A DNA stretch of 64,000 nt from Aquimarina atlantica (GTDB lineage: Bacteria > Bacteroidota > Bacteroidia > Flavobacteriales > Flavobacteriaceae), in assembly GCF_000626715.1 (NCBI RefSeq), contig NZ_AQRA01000004.1, forward strand, positions 456,298 to 520,297, read 5' to 3'. A model generated the notes under the pieces. That model was not told the DNA's origin. It saw only the letters and a list, made by a program, of their open reading frames with translations, and ran no database searches. This document shows, one piece after another, positions 44,557 to 53,766 of the stretch. Both the position numbers and the translations under genes were made by a program. How positions within the stretch are numbered: the first letter of the stretch is position 1; each line of letters starts with the position of its first letter.

Positions 44557-45318
44557 TCATTCGCTTGTATTAAGTAATTTTAAAACTTCTTCTGCAACAA
44601 ATTTTCCACTTGTAGAAAATGATGCAGTTATCAATCTGTTTTTCGAATCAACAACTTCGTAATTCACTTTTTTTTCGTGATTATATATTTTTAGATCAGC
44701 CCCTCTTTTTTGCAATTCAATTTCCATATCGTAAGGTAATAAAGCACCAAAATTCGATTGTTTCATAATATTTTTCTCATTCCAGGAAGGAAAGCTTGTC
44801 ATTGTTTTGTTGCTTACCAAATATGCTCCAGATTTCAATTTTACGTCAATAAGTGTTGCTGTTCCGTGGCCAACTGTCCCGATTACTCCATTAGATTCAT
44901 AGATTTTGGCTATAATTTGCTGAACTTCTTTATTCTTGTGCGTATCCCAAAATTGTCCATATCCTCCTGGAATAAAAACAGCCAAATATTCTTCTGGATT
45001 AATATCTTCGGGCTTAAGGCTATTTTTGGTCTTATTACTAAATAGATCTGATTTTATGATTGATTTTACTATTTCTGTGGTATCTCCGCTATGATATATC
45101 GGAATTTCGCCGCCTTTTGGTGACAAAATATCAACCTGATACTGTTTTTTAGCAAATTCATTAAACGGAATTGCTAATTCAATCAAATAAGTTCCATTAG
45201 GTTTATCCCCCATCTTGTCAACGCTGGTGGTCATAAACAATATCTTATTTTTTTCTACTCTATCACTACAAGAGATAAGTAAAAAGACGAATAGAAATAA
45301 TGTACAATATTTTCTCAT
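44557..45318 (-). CDS. DJ-1/PfpI-family lipoprotein lacking the catalytic cysteine
   Basis: The product is 253 residues. Lipobox FLLISC (Cys17). The fold is recognisable from KILFMTTSVD, NGTYLIELAIPFNEF (with the family's Glu47), VDILSPKGGEIP, VFIPGGYGQFWD and the nucleophile elbow. That elbow reads GVIGTVGHGTATL, where Hsp31-type members have a Cys directly before His-Gly; here it is Gly150. Without the nucleophile it should not act as a protease or glyoxalase. Attachment to the envelope as a lipoprotein is unusual for this family but seen in flavobacteria. Confidence 0.85.
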   Translation of the reverse strand: MRKYCTLFLFVFLLISCSDRVEKNKILFMTTSVDKMGDKPNGTYLIELAIPFNEFAKKQYQVDILSPKGGEIPIYHSGDTTEIVKSIIKSDLFSNKTKNSLKPEDINPEEYLAVFIPGGYGQFWDTHKNKEVQQIIAKIYESNGVIGTVGHGTATLIDVKLKSGAYLVSNKTMTSFPSWNEKNIMKQSNFGALLPYDMEIELQKRGADLKIYNHEKKVNYEVVDSKNRLITASFSTSGKFVAEEVLKLLNTSE

Positions 45319-45372
45319 TTTATTTATAGTCTGATAATCTTTTTTACAGTAGTTTAGTTTTTATTTCGATTA

Positions 45373-46038
45373 CTATTCTTTACAACTTACCGAGTTTTCC
45401 AGTACACTATCATATTTTTCATTTAAAATAACTCCTAATTGATTTAGAAATTCTAAAATATTCATAAGTGCTTCCAATTCTCTTTTTTGCAAAGCATTTG
45501 CAGCTTTATCTATTTCTTTTTGAACTCTTCGTTGTAGATTATAAAGGTTTTCAATTTCGTATAGACACTCATAATCAAAAATGTTAGAGATGTTAAGAGT
45601 CATCGTTGTTTTCCATGCTATTTCAGATAAATTGGGGATCTCTAGATCTATGTAGGTACTTCCCCAATACCTAAATAAGGAATCATTAACAGCAATAGAA
45701 TCTTTAACTCTAAAAAAATCCGGATATTTTTTATTAAGACTATCTAAATATGATGGTGTAGTTATAACTTTGGACGTATTTTTATCATAAACACTCTTAA
45801 ACTTGCTGTAAGCATCTAAAATAGATTGATAGTTATTCAAGATGTTGTCTATTTCTTTTTTATTACTTTTTATTTCTTCAGTAATTTTATTAATAGCTAT
45901 TTTTTTATCTTCATTTAGTTTTTTTGATGTATTCCAATTATTAAACCAAATAGCTAGATTTATACCAATAAAAAGAAGCAGAATTTCGCCTAAAATGTAC
46001 TTCCAGTTAGGCTTTTCTTTTAGCTTGAAAAATCTCAT
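45373..46038 (-). CDS. DUF6090-family membrane-anchored protein
   Basis: The product is 221 residues. The start (FKLKEKPNWKYILGEILLLFIGINLAIWFNNWN) is the typical DUF6090 signature: short cytoplasmic part, one membrane helix, then a helical charged domain (KKLNEDKKIAINKITEEIKSNKKEID). It occurs in many copies in flavobacterial genomes; no function known. Single gene between two terminators or gaps. Confidence 0.8.
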   Translation of the reverse strand: MRFFKLKEKPNWKYILGEILLLFIGINLAIWFNNWNTSKKLNEDKKIAINKITEEIKSNKKEIDNILNNYQSILDAYSKFKSVYDKNTSKVITTPSYLDSLNKKYPDFFRVKDSIAVNDSLFRYWGSTYIDLEIPNLSEIAWKTTMTLNISNIFDYECLYEIENLYNLQRRVQKEIDKAANALQKRELEALMNILEFLNQLGVILNEKYDSVLENSVSCKE

Positions 46039-46111
46039 AAAACTGATTTTAGATTAAATGCTTTATTATAAAGATCTATTTTTTAGAGGTATTAAATATA
46101 TTGATTAATAC

Positions 46112-46147
46112 ATAAAAGACTCTTGCCAATAACAAGAGTCTTTTTAT
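46112..46147 (-). terminator. Terminator of the VOC gene at 46156
   Basis: ATAAAAGACTCTTG (46112-46125) and CAAGAGTCTTTTTAT (46133-46147) form a near-perfect stem with a seven-base loop; the minus strand ends in T-rich sequence within the stem. Confidence 0.75.
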
Positions 46148-46155
46148 GTATCGCT

Positions 46156-46614
46156 TTACTCTGGTTTTGTGTACGTAACTACATCAATACCTATTCCGTT
46201 AGGGTCTACAATAGCAAAATGTCTATCTCCCCATGGTTCATTGCGTATGTCGATTTCAATTTTTACACCTTTCTTTTTAATTTCGGTATAAACTTTATCT
46301 ACATCATCAACTTCAATAGTAAGATACACACCATTACCGGCAAAGGGTTTTTGAAATATAGGTTTTTGTGTCGGATGATTAGGTAGTAAAAAGCTAATTT
46401 CGGCTTGATGATTAGGGGTATGCATTAGCAGATAAAATTCATTTTCAAATGTAACTCCAAAATCGAGCACCTTTGTGTAAAACTCTTTAGTTTCGGTTAG
46501 TTTTTCAGTGATAATTCCTGCATTTAATTTCATAGTTTTTAAATTTTGATTTGTCTGAGAAAATACTTGTGTAGCTGTTAATAGAATAAATAAGATTTTT
46601 AAAAATTGTTTCAT
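46156..46614 (-). CDS. Exported VOC (glyoxalase-fold) protein
   Basis: The product is 152 residues: signal peptide ending QVFSQ (20), then one VOC beta-alpha-beta-beta-beta unit pair (TKEFYTKVLDFGVTFENEF, VYLTIEVDDVDKVYTEIKKKGV, HFAIVDPNGIGIDVV). An export signal is unusual for this mostly cytoplasmic fold; the second Met at residue 28 (MKLNAGII) could instead give a cytoplasmic form. Next to an AraC gene on the same strand. Substrate unknown. Confidence 0.75.
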   Translation of the reverse strand: MKQFLKILFILLTATQVFSQTNQNLKTMKLNAGIITEKLTETKEFYTKVLDFGVTFENEFYLLMHTPNHQAEISFLLPNHPTQKPIFQKPFAGNGVYLTIEVDDVDKVYTEIKKKGVKIEIDIRNEPWGDRHFAIVDPNGIGIDVVTYTKPE

Positions 46615-46665
46615 CTGTTCTTTTTTTATTGTTTTTTAACTGTCAGATGGAATTAGCCATTAATC

Positions 46666-46679
46666 ATACCGGTTGGTAT
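46666..46679. promoter_or_regulatory. Small palindrome, possible operator
   Basis: ATACC (46666-46670) GGTT GGTAT (46675-46679), in the 166-base gap between the AraC gene and the exported VOC gene. Arms are short, so this is only suggestive. Confidence 0.25.
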
Positions 46680-46780
46680 TAACCTAATTATTATGGCTCA
46701 TTTCATCATTTTAAGTTTTTATTTATTCTTCAAAACTATAGTGTTAACACAATTAAATATTGTAAAAAACGGACATATCA

Positions 46781-47599
46781 CTAAGTTCTTTTAAAAGCTT
46801 TATTTGGAGTAACACCATAAAAGTTTTTAAAATCTTTAATAAAGTGAGATTGGTCATAATAGCCAATATCATAAAAAAGTTTATTTTGTTTAAGGCTTTG
46901 ATGAGATGGTTTTGCTTTTAATATATTCTGAAACTGAACGACTTTACTAAATGTTTTAGGAGAGTCGCCAATATAGAATTGAAAAAGCCTTCTTAATTGT
47001 CTATTACTAATTCCTACATCTACATCTTTTTCTATATTTAGTACTCCGTAATTTTTTAGAATGGTATCGATAGCATTGTAAAGTCGGTTATCAAAATCAA
47101 AGACAGTATGATTTAAAACGTTGGTAAAGTAAGTGTCAAATTTTGATTTAATCTCCTCAATGTTTAGTTTAGGGTGAAAATGACTGGCTATAAATTTTGA
47201 TGTTTGTGGTACAAAATCTTCTAAATTTTGAAACTTGTTACTTAGTTCGCTTGCGTTTACCTTGAAGATCTGAGGAAATATCGTTGGCAAAAACCTAACA
47301 CCCACATAATTGAATTCTGGTTGTAATACGTATTCTGTATATTTTTTACAAAAACCGGCAACAAAATTATCTTTAGGATTATTTAGTTCGAATAGAATAT
47401 CAATACACCCATCAGAAACTACTTTATAGCTAAAAGCCCCATTTAGTTTTTCGGTTGTTTTTAACTGCCAGTAGCAATAGATATAAGGTTGTAATTTGGT
47501 TGCTGGCAAAAACTCAATATAATTTACATTTTCTTTGGTTTGTTGTATAGTGGGTTGAATGGGTTGAAATAATCCTCGAATTTGTCTTGTTAAATTCAT
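46781..47599 (-). CDS. AraC-family regulator (DUF6597 type)
   Basis: The product is 272 residues. The N-terminal part (about 28-130, EFLPATKLQPYIYCYWQLKT, VGVRFLPTIFPQIF) matches the DUF6597-like N-domain common in AraC proteins. The C-terminal AraC helix-turn-helix pair (about 185-272) contains ISNRQLRRLFQFYIGDSPKTF and IGYYDQSHFIKDFKNFYGVTPNKAFKR. It probably regulates the exported VOC gene downstream. Confidence 0.85.
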   Translation of the reverse strand: MNLTRQIRGLFQPIQPTIQQTKENVNYIEFLPATKLQPYIYCYWQLKTTEKLNGAFSYKVVSDGCIDILFELNNPKDNFVAGFCKKYTEYVLQPEFNYVGVRFLPTIFPQIFKVNASELSNKFQNLEDFVPQTSKFIASHFHPKLNIEEIKSKFDTYFTNVLNHTVFDFDNRLYNAIDTILKNYGVLNIEKDVDVGISNRQLRRLFQFYIGDSPKTFSKVVQFQNILKAKPSHQSLKQNKLFYDIGYYDQSHFIKDFKNFYGVTPNKAFKRT

Positions 47600-47758
47600 A
47601 TTACCTGATCATAGTTATAAAAATAGTATGAGTTTTTTCATTATTTGATTTTATGTTTTTGGTCAGTTTGCACACAACATACTATGATGAGTACAAAAAT
47701 TAAAAGTAGCGAACTTTCTAGTGACTATTCAGAAATTCCCCGCTTTTTTTAAACAACT

Positions 47759-49306
47759 CTAATCGCTTGGATTTGCAGAAAGTGTATTTCTTGCATACTT
47801 TTTACCGTGCACAATAACCAAATGTATAGCATTATATGCCAATATATCATCTAGTGGATCTTGATTCAGCAACAATAAGTTTGCTATTTTACCTTTTTCG
47901 ATAGTTCCGTATTTGTCGTTTAGATGAAAAGCATTTGCATTATTAAATGTAGTAGCCATAAATATCTTTTCTAATGAAATTCCTGCTTCAAACCAATGTT
48001 TCATTTCTAAAAATCCATTGTATCCCGGAGGATTTGCATGATTATTCATAGCCGGTGTATCAGACCCAAATAACAAATTACCATTCTCACCAGATAGATA
48101 GTTAGTACTAATATTGACTTTATCTAAAACTAACTGCATCATACCAGCTATTTCTCTATCCGGGGTTTCTGAGTTAAAATAATCTCCGCCATAGGTCATA
48201 ATTCTCTTTTTTTGCCATAATCCTTCGTCGGTTTTTAACCATTTCAATAAATTAAGAGGCAATACATTTTTTAAATTTGAATCATTTATAAAATTAGGAT
48301 TAAAGACATCTTTTTGCCCTGCAATTACTCTAAAAGTGGGTTGATAGCCAATCTTCTTACGGGCAATGGTCGATAACAATTCTTTATGAGTTTCTGGTAG
48401 TTTACTTACATTCAAATATTCTTTTATTAATCCCCAGTGCCACATTCCGTGAGCAATAATATCAACATTAGCTTCTGATCCGAATTTTTGTGCAGAAAAT
48501 GAGTTTGCATGTAGTAATACAGGAACGTTTTCATTTTTTGCCTGATGTACCAAATCTTTTATAATATCTAATGTAGGTAATTCCCAAACCATCTCTTCGG
48601 TACCACCAAATCCATCTTCATAAATAGTTTTTATACAGATTCCATCTTGTTTATTAATGATATCCGAAACTACTTTTTTTACAGAGTGATCATTACTATT
48701 TATTGTATCTGGTATGCTAACATTTTTGTTGTATTTATCATGTAAAAAGTTGGGGTAGAATTTATATCGATCTTTTGGATCATCCTCTGCCATCATAAAA
48801 TCATTCATCACTTTTACCTGCTCACCACATGTATAAATGTCGGGTTTAATCTCTTTATCATTAATTTGTTTTATAATTTTTGGATTATAGTTATTAGGAT
48901 CAATTAGCGTTGTATAACCAAAATATAAATAACTATTTGGAAGCTGCTCATAATAGCTATTCGCTAATTCTGGTAGAGCTCTTACCTGTTTATAATTCAT
49001 TCCTGCAATAGAGCTCAAATGCACATGTGAGTCTATTAACCCCGGAGTTAAGTATTTTCCGGTTCCATCGATTTTTTTAAAAACACCTTTTACATTTGGT
49101 TTCTGCTTTCCGCAAAAAAGAATAGTCTCATTATCGATCAGTACATTTCCTATATACTTTTGTAGTATACCGTTTTTACTGGCTGATATTATAGTAACAT
49201 TATCTATATAGAGTCCATTATCTATAATAAAAGTAGGATTGTCATTTTTGCACCCTATACTAATTAGTAGTGTACAAAAAAGTATTGTTGCTTTTGATAG
49301 GTTCAT
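47759..49306 (-). CDS. Amidohydrolase-family lipoprotein
   Basis: The product is 515 residues. Lipobox LLISIGC (Cys19). The amidohydrolase barrel shows the metal pair H94-x-H96 in GLIDSHVHLSS, a further His in VPVLLHANSF, DIIAHGMWHWG, and the catalytic Asp in LLFGSDTPAMNN. The C-terminal composite sheet carries GTIEKGKIANLLLLNQDPLDD. These enzymes hydrolyse C-N bonds in cyclic amides or peptides (imidazolonepropionase/prolidase-like group). Likely periplasmic. An AraC gene lies upstream, and paired repeats lie between. Confidence 0.85.
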   Translation of the reverse strand: MNLSKATILFCTLLISIGCKNDNPTFIIDNGLYIDNVTIISASKNGILQKYIGNVLIDNETILFCGKQKPNVKGVFKKIDGTGKYLTPGLIDSHVHLSSIAGMNYKQVRALPELANSYYEQLPNSYLYFGYTTLIDPNNYNPKIIKQINDKEIKPDIYTCGEQVKVMNDFMMAEDDPKDRYKFYPNFLHDKYNKNVSIPDTINSNDHSVKKVVSDIINKQDGICIKTIYEDGFGGTEEMVWELPTLDIIKDLVHQAKNENVPVLLHANSFSAQKFGSEANVDIIAHGMWHWGLIKEYLNVSKLPETHKELLSTIARKKIGYQPTFRVIAGQKDVFNPNFINDSNLKNVLPLNLLKWLKTDEGLWQKKRIMTYGGDYFNSETPDREIAGMMQLVLDKVNISTNYLSGENGNLLFGSDTPAMNNHANPPGYNGFLEMKHWFEAGISLEKIFMATTFNNANAFHLNDKYGTIEKGKIANLLLLNQDPLDDILAYNAIHLVIVHGKKYARNTLSANPSD

Positions 49307-49354
49307 TTTTTATCTTGTTTTAGACAAAACTATCATAGAGAAAAAGGGTTATCG

Positions 49355-49412
49355 CCTTAAAAGAAGATTTAGGACTCAAAATATTTGTATAGTCGTCCTA
49401 AAAGAAGATTTA
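49355..49412. promoter_or_regulatory. Direct repeat, candidate AraC binding sites
   Basis: CCTTAAAAGAAGATTTA (49355-49371) and CCTAAAAGAAGATTTA (49397-49412) are near-identical and 42 bases apart, in the 119-base gap upstream of the amidohydrolase gene and just past the AraC gene. Part of the first copy also forms an inverted pair with the second (TTTAGGAC/GTCCTAAA). Confidence 0.5.
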
Positions 49413-49425
49413 AGATTAGTAGTTG

Positions 49426-50487
49426 TTAGAGTTTTTTATACTGTGATGGAGATAATCCTGTAGCTTTTTTGAATGCAAGATTAAAAGTTGATTTCGAATT
49501 AAATCCACAATCAAAAGCAATACTTAGCATTTTATAATGATTATATGCTTTGTCATTTAATCTTTTCTTTACCTCTTCTACTCTCCAATTATTAATATAA
49601 TCATTAAAATTCTTGTTACTATGTTCATTGATAACAAAAGACAGAACTTTTGGATTCACATCTAGTGAATTTGCAAGAGTGATTAGAGAAATATCACCAT
49701 CTAAAAAAGGTTTTTTCTCATTCATAAAAAGAGTTAGTTTATCTAATAAATGTTTGCTTTCTATCTCTTCTAAAATAAAAGTTTTCCTTTTTGGAGTTTC
49801 TTTATTATCAAATAAAAATTGTGTACGGATAATAACTTGTAAACTCAAATAATAAAGAATCACAGCTAATAGTACCATTATTGGGTAATAGTATACAAGT
49901 TCCATGTTGTAGTCAAAATACATCCATTCTACCAAAACATAAGCTATCCAAATAATAAAAAAACCAAAAAACATAAATATTAACTGGTTTACTAATCGAT
50001 ATAGTATTTTAGAATAATACGAATTATTTTGTTTGTACAAGTTATAGGTTAGATATAAATATATTGAGAAATAAATGATACTAAAACTTTCGTTTATTTT
50101 TATAGTATTTTGCAGATACTTCTGATAATTGGCAGCATCTTTAACTGTAAAATAAAATAACAGATATCCTAAATTTACAATGAGAAAAGGTAAGAAATGT
50201 TTACTCTTGAATTTTATGTTTTCTGTAGTGTTTGAACATTCTTTAGTATATAAATAGAATGCGGGAGAAACTAATAAAATGAAATTAAGATTAACCAGAA
50301 ACAATACTTGATTGTTATAAATACTTATTATTAAAACTCTTCCTAATATAGCTGCAAAACCAATTAATATTAGAGCCAGATACAGTTTCTCTTGTTTCGA
50401 TTTAAAACCTTTTATTAAAAGTAACACTCCAATAATAAGACCTTGCAGAGTGCCAAAAGAAATAATGAAATTAATTACTTTGTACAA
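49426..50487 (-). CDS. AraC-family regulator with N-terminal membrane domain
   Basis: The product is 353 residues. About seven hydrophobic segments fill residues 5-220 (TLQGLIIGVLLLIKG, YLALILIGFAAILGRVLIIS and others). The C-terminal part (about 250-353) is an AraC helix-turn-helix: SLITLANSLDVNPKVLSFVINE and LSIAFDCGFNSKSTFNLAFKKATGLSPSQYKK. This membrane-bound AraC layout is frequent in Flavobacteriia. Downstream is the amidohydrolase, with paired repeats between, so it is the likely regulator. Confidence 0.88.
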   Translation of the reverse strand: MYKVINFIISFGTLQGLIIGVLLLIKGFKSKQEKLYLALILIGFAAILGRVLIISIYNNQVLFLVNLNFILLVSPAFYLYTKECSNTTENIKFKSKHFLPFLIVNLGYLLFYFTVKDAANYQKYLQNTIKINESFSIIYFSIYLYLTYNLYKQNNSYYSKILYRLVNQLIFMFFGFFIIWIAYVLVEWMYFDYNMELVYYYPIMVLLAVILYYLSLQVIIRTQFLFDNKETPKRKTFILEEIESKHLLDKLTLFMNEKKPFLDGDISLITLANSLDVNPKVLSFVINEHSNKNFNDYINNWRVEEVKKRLNDKAYNHYKMLSIAFDCGFNSKSTFNLAFKKATGLSPSQYKKL

Positions 50488-50635
50488 ACTTCTAATTCGT
50501 TAAATTATTTTTTAGTTCTAATATTTTACAACGGTTTGGCCTAGGAGTAGTTATGAATTTTAAAGCCACTACTTTTTCAGAAAGTAATTTACGAAATAAA
50601 AAACAATAGCGGTTTTGAATTACAATCTCATATTA

Positions 50636-51760
50636 CTATTTCTTATGTACACTATTAGTCACTGGTATTTGTTCTGTGTTATATTCGATGTATTTAATTT
50701 TTAGTTTCAACCAGGTCCATTGTTTAGTATCTAAGTGCCAACTCACCTCGCACTCAACAGGTATCTTTATGCCGTTGCGTTCTTCGGTTTTGGTTGCAGT
50801 TACCGTCCATTTTTTTGGCTTAACATCATTTGCTTCTTTATAACGAAATGCAACGAATTTTTTAAATTGTCCGTTTTCGTCAAAATAGAAAACTCCCGAA
50901 CCTTTTGTTCCTTTATATTGCATCGTTGCTTTGGCAGCATTGCTATCTAAACTCTCCCATTCTATGTATGGGCTTAAAGATGCCGAAGGAAACCAAACGA
51001 TTTCTGCCAGGTATCTTTGTAAAGCTGCCTGGTCGATTTTCTCATTATTTTTTTCATCTGCTACAGCAATAATCGAAAGAAGTTTTATTACTATTTCACC
51101 TTTACCATCTACAAATTTATCTCTACCCGTAACGCCCAAAATAGAATTCATTTTGGTGTTGATATTCCAATTAAAGGCGGGCGGTTGGATTGTAAAATAC
51201 TGCTCGGCTGTTCCTTTGTTCCATTTAGTTTGTTCTGGCTTTAACTTTAATTGCAATTCTTGAGTTAAACATAAATTTGTTGTTTTTGGTTTCCCAATTA
51301 CCCCACTATGGATTAGCCATTTCTGAACAATTTCTGGCAAGTCAGAAATATCATCTTTCAGAATAATTTTTTGGTTTGTATTTTTTGAGTTCTTGAATAG
51401 TGCTTTTCTTTCCTTTTCAATTGTATTTTTAAAGCTATAATCTGAGTATGCCACTAGTATAACCAATAGAATAATTAGATTCACTATTGTACCAAACTTT
51501 GCATCAGACCAATACATAAAAATCAAAATTTGAGAAATAATTAAAGCTAATAATCCACAAACCCAAAAATATTCTGATCGAATCAGAACCATAATAATAG
51601 TAATTGCAAAAAGTAGAAATGTCAGTAACCAAAAAAGTCCTGATGCTTTCGAAATGGGTTGGTTAATTGTATTGAATTCAGCAATCTCGAATGCCTTAAG
51701 AAATCCAAATAAATGGGTAAACCCGTGTGCTGCAATTAAAAGTATGAAAACTATTCGCAT
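50636..51760 (-). CDS. DUF6544-like membrane protein
   Basis: The product is 374 residues. Four hydrophobic segments at the N-terminus (about 1-18, 40-60, 65-85, 90-108, beginning MRIVFILLIAAHGFTHLFGF) precede a soluble domain (about 140-365) with DLPEIVQKWLIHSGVIG, QLKLKPEQTKW, RYLAEIVWFPSASLSPYIEW and PVECEVSWHL, which resembles DUF6544/DUF6920. Function unknown; single gene. Confidence 0.75.
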   Translation of the reverse strand: MRIVFILLIAAHGFTHLFGFLKAFEIAEFNTINQPISKASGLFWLLTFLLFAITIIMVLIRSEYFWVCGLLALIISQILIFMYWSDAKFGTIVNLIILLVILVAYSDYSFKNTIEKERKALFKNSKNTNQKIILKDDISDLPEIVQKWLIHSGVIGKPKTTNLCLTQELQLKLKPEQTKWNKGTAEQYFTIQPPAFNWNINTKMNSILGVTGRDKFVDGKGEIVIKLLSIIAVADEKNNEKIDQAALQRYLAEIVWFPSASLSPYIEWESLDSNAAKATMQYKGTKGSGVFYFDENGQFKKFVAFRYKEANDVKPKKWTVTATKTEERNGIKIPVECEVSWHLDTKQWTWLKLKIKYIEYNTEQIPVTNSVHKK

Positions 51761-51916
51761 TGTTTTTCCTGCTTGTAACCAACGTTTTGTACATAATGTG
51801 TTTTAATACGTTATCTACCATTACTGTACGCTCGTTTTTATTTATCTATTAATATTGGATATATATTACAAAATCAAGGAGTTACTCCTCTCTTAAACAT
51901 CATTTTTAAGACTATT

Positions 51917-52240
51917 TTATAATTGTTTGCCAAATTCATCAAGGACTTCTAACACAGTAATCAGTTCTTTTCCTCTTGCTGTTAAAGAATATTCTACTTT
52001 TTTAGGATATACTTCATAGTCCTTTTTTTGAATGATCCCATCCTCTACCAATTCGCTCAACTGTTTGGTTAAAGCTCTTTTAGAAGCTTCAGAGTTGTAT
52101 TTTTCTAAATCTTTAAGCCTACAAGTCCCTCTATTAAGTTCGCATAATAGTGCGAGTTTCCATTTTCCCGAAATAACATGTAGAGTTTTCTCCATCGGGC
52201 AATCAATTTTTAAAGGTGTTTTTCTAGTGTAGGTTCCCAT
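51917..52240 (-). CDS. HxlR-family transcriptional regulator
   Basis: The product is 107 residues. The winged helix is clear: DCPMEKTLHVISGKWKLALL (with the family's N-terminal Cys), RLKDLEKY, SKRALTKQLSELVEDGIIQK and VEYSLTARGKELI. HxlR proteins respond to electrophiles or redox stress, often through that Cys. It lies apart from its neighbours, so its target is not obvious; the DUF6544-like gene downstream is a candidate. Confidence 0.9.
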   Translation of the reverse strand: MGTYTRKTPLKIDCPMEKTLHVISGKWKLALLCELNRGTCRLKDLEKYNSEASKRALTKQLSELVEDGIIQKKDYEVYPKKVEYSLTARGKELITVLEVLDEFGKQL

Positions 52241-52400
52241 GTATAATGTTTCTTAAAATTATAAATAAACATAGTATATATCGTTAACGAAAGTATAAAA
52301 AACAGTCCTTTTGTCAAGCTAAAATGATATCCAGGGGTACTTATCTAAGTGGGTTTTAGTAGGTTTTGTTAAAGAAAGTGTTAAAATTAAAGCAGTAAAA

Positions 52401-52422
52401 CTTCGACAAGCTCAGCTTGACA
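52401..52422. repeat. Short dispersed repeat with near-palindrome
   Basis: The segment CTTCGACAAGCTCAGCTTGA with two following bases holds the near-palindrome CAAGCTCAGCTTG (52406-52418). This CTTCGACAAGCTCAGC motif is a familiar intergenic repeat in Bacteroidota genomes; only one copy is in this window. It lies 15 bases past the DinB gene stop, so it may act as its 3' hairpin. Confidence 0.5.
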
Positions 52423-52436
52423 CCAAAAAGCACTTT

Positions 52437-52985
52437 TTAATAGCTATTCACTATTTTATTACATTGTGCAATATGCCTTTGGTTATGATAAATAAGTATC
52501 CTATACGTATCTCCCAATTTTAAGGTTATCCATTTCGAAATACTGATTGATGTTTTAATCTTATTTAAATCTTTACTTCTTGCAACATCTAATAATTCTA
52601 ATGTTTTGTGTTGCTGTGCTATAAAGCGGTCAATACAATTTTTGTCCAGATCACTATTAATCGGATCTTTATCTTTGAAGGTTTTCATTGTATTCAATTT
52701 TTCTCTGGGAAGCATCATTTTTGCAAAGTAATTCCCCATAAGGCCTGATTTAAAAACAGCTGCATTTTTTCTTTTTGATGTTAGCATTCTATTTTCAATC
52801 TCAGGAAGATAAAAGTCTCCATACAAATTTAGATGCTCCAGGCACTCTAAAATACTCCAACTCTCTGGTGTATTTCTCCAATTGAGTTTTTCTATAGATA
52901 ACTGATTATATTTTTCTGCTTCATTTATATTTTTTCGCGTTCTTTCTACCAAATCCTGTAGTAATTCTTTTGATGCTATCTTCAT
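52437..52985 (-). CDS. DinB-family protein
   Basis: The product is 182 residues in a DinB four-helix pattern. The three metal-binding His are in place: H51 (ECLEHLN), H167 and H171 (YHNQRHIAQ). DinB/YfiT proteins are putative metal-dependent, often thiol-linked, transferases; activity here is unknown. It lies 53 bases after a Crp/Fnr gene on the same strand, a pairing common in flavobacteria. Confidence 0.85.
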   Translation of the reverse strand: MKIASKELLQDLVERTRKNINEAEKYNQLSIEKLNWRNTPESWSILECLEHLNLYGDFYLPEIENRMLTSKRKNAAVFKSGLMGNYFAKMMLPREKLNTMKTFKDKDPINSDLDKNCIDRFIAQQHKTLELLDVARSKDLNKIKTSISISKWITLKLGDTYRILIYHNQRHIAQCNKIVNSY

Positions 52986-53038
52986 TTGTTTTTTTATACA
53001 AAACTCTATGATTTGAAGCTTTAAAACATTGATCGAAA

Positions 53039-53575
53039 TTAAGATTTTTTGATTCTCGAAAGTGTTTCGGGAGTCATTCGTAAGTAAGATGCAATATATT
53101 TATTGGGTATTTCCTGAAATAACTGAGGGCTACGTTTTAAAACCCTGTTATATCTTTCTACAGGAGAAGTGGTTAAAATATCTCTTTCTCTTTCCATTTG
53201 CTGTAAAACAAAATTTTCGAAAATCAGATACCACGTTTTAGTGTGCACTGCAGAAGACCATATAAAGTTCATAAGATTTTCTTTTTTAATCATCTTTAAA
53301 GTTGTCTTCTTTAGGGCTTGAATATAAAAATCAGATGGTTTTTCGTTTATAAATGAATCGAGAGCTGCAATAAAATTATTTTTATATCCAAACCTAATGG
53401 TATGTTCTTCAAACTCATCGATCACAAAAATTCTTAAACTACCATCTACAACCAGGTACGCATTGGTATCGATACTTCCTTTTACTTTTAAATATTCATT
53501 TCTATCGAGTTTCAGTTCTTTATCCCATAAATCTTGATTGTTTATCTCTTCTAACAGGGTTGAAATTGGGTCCAT
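53039..53575 (-). CDS. Crp/Fnr-family regulator
   Basis: The product is 178 residues: cyclic-nucleotide-binding-like beta-roll (about 20-115, YLVVDGSLRIFVIDEFEEHT) and a short C-terminal helix-turn-helix (about 140-178, IPNKYIASYLRMTPETLSRI). The phosphate-binding cassette of true cAMP binders is not evident. Probably controls the downstream DinB gene. Confidence 0.88.
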   Translation of the reverse strand: MDPISTLLEEINNQDLWDKELKLDRNEYLKVKGSIDTNAYLVVDGSLRIFVIDEFEEHTIRFGYKNNFIAALDSFINEKPSDFYIQALKKTTLKMIKKENLMNFIWSSAVHTKTWYLIFENFVLQQMERERDILTTSPVERYNRVLKRSPQLFQEIPNKYIASYLRMTPETLSRIKKS

Positions 53576-53766
53576 ATTTTTGCGTGCTGATGTTCGTCTT
53601 TATACAACAAGATAACTTTTCAATACAGGGGTTCGTTGATCACATACTAAAATAGCAAAAAGAAGTAAACTTATGGTTTGGTATCCGTAATTTCTGAAAA
53701 AAATCAAGTGCTATTCGGGTGTGTATTTTTTTCAATTTACAATACATCCTATTTTTAGACATATCA

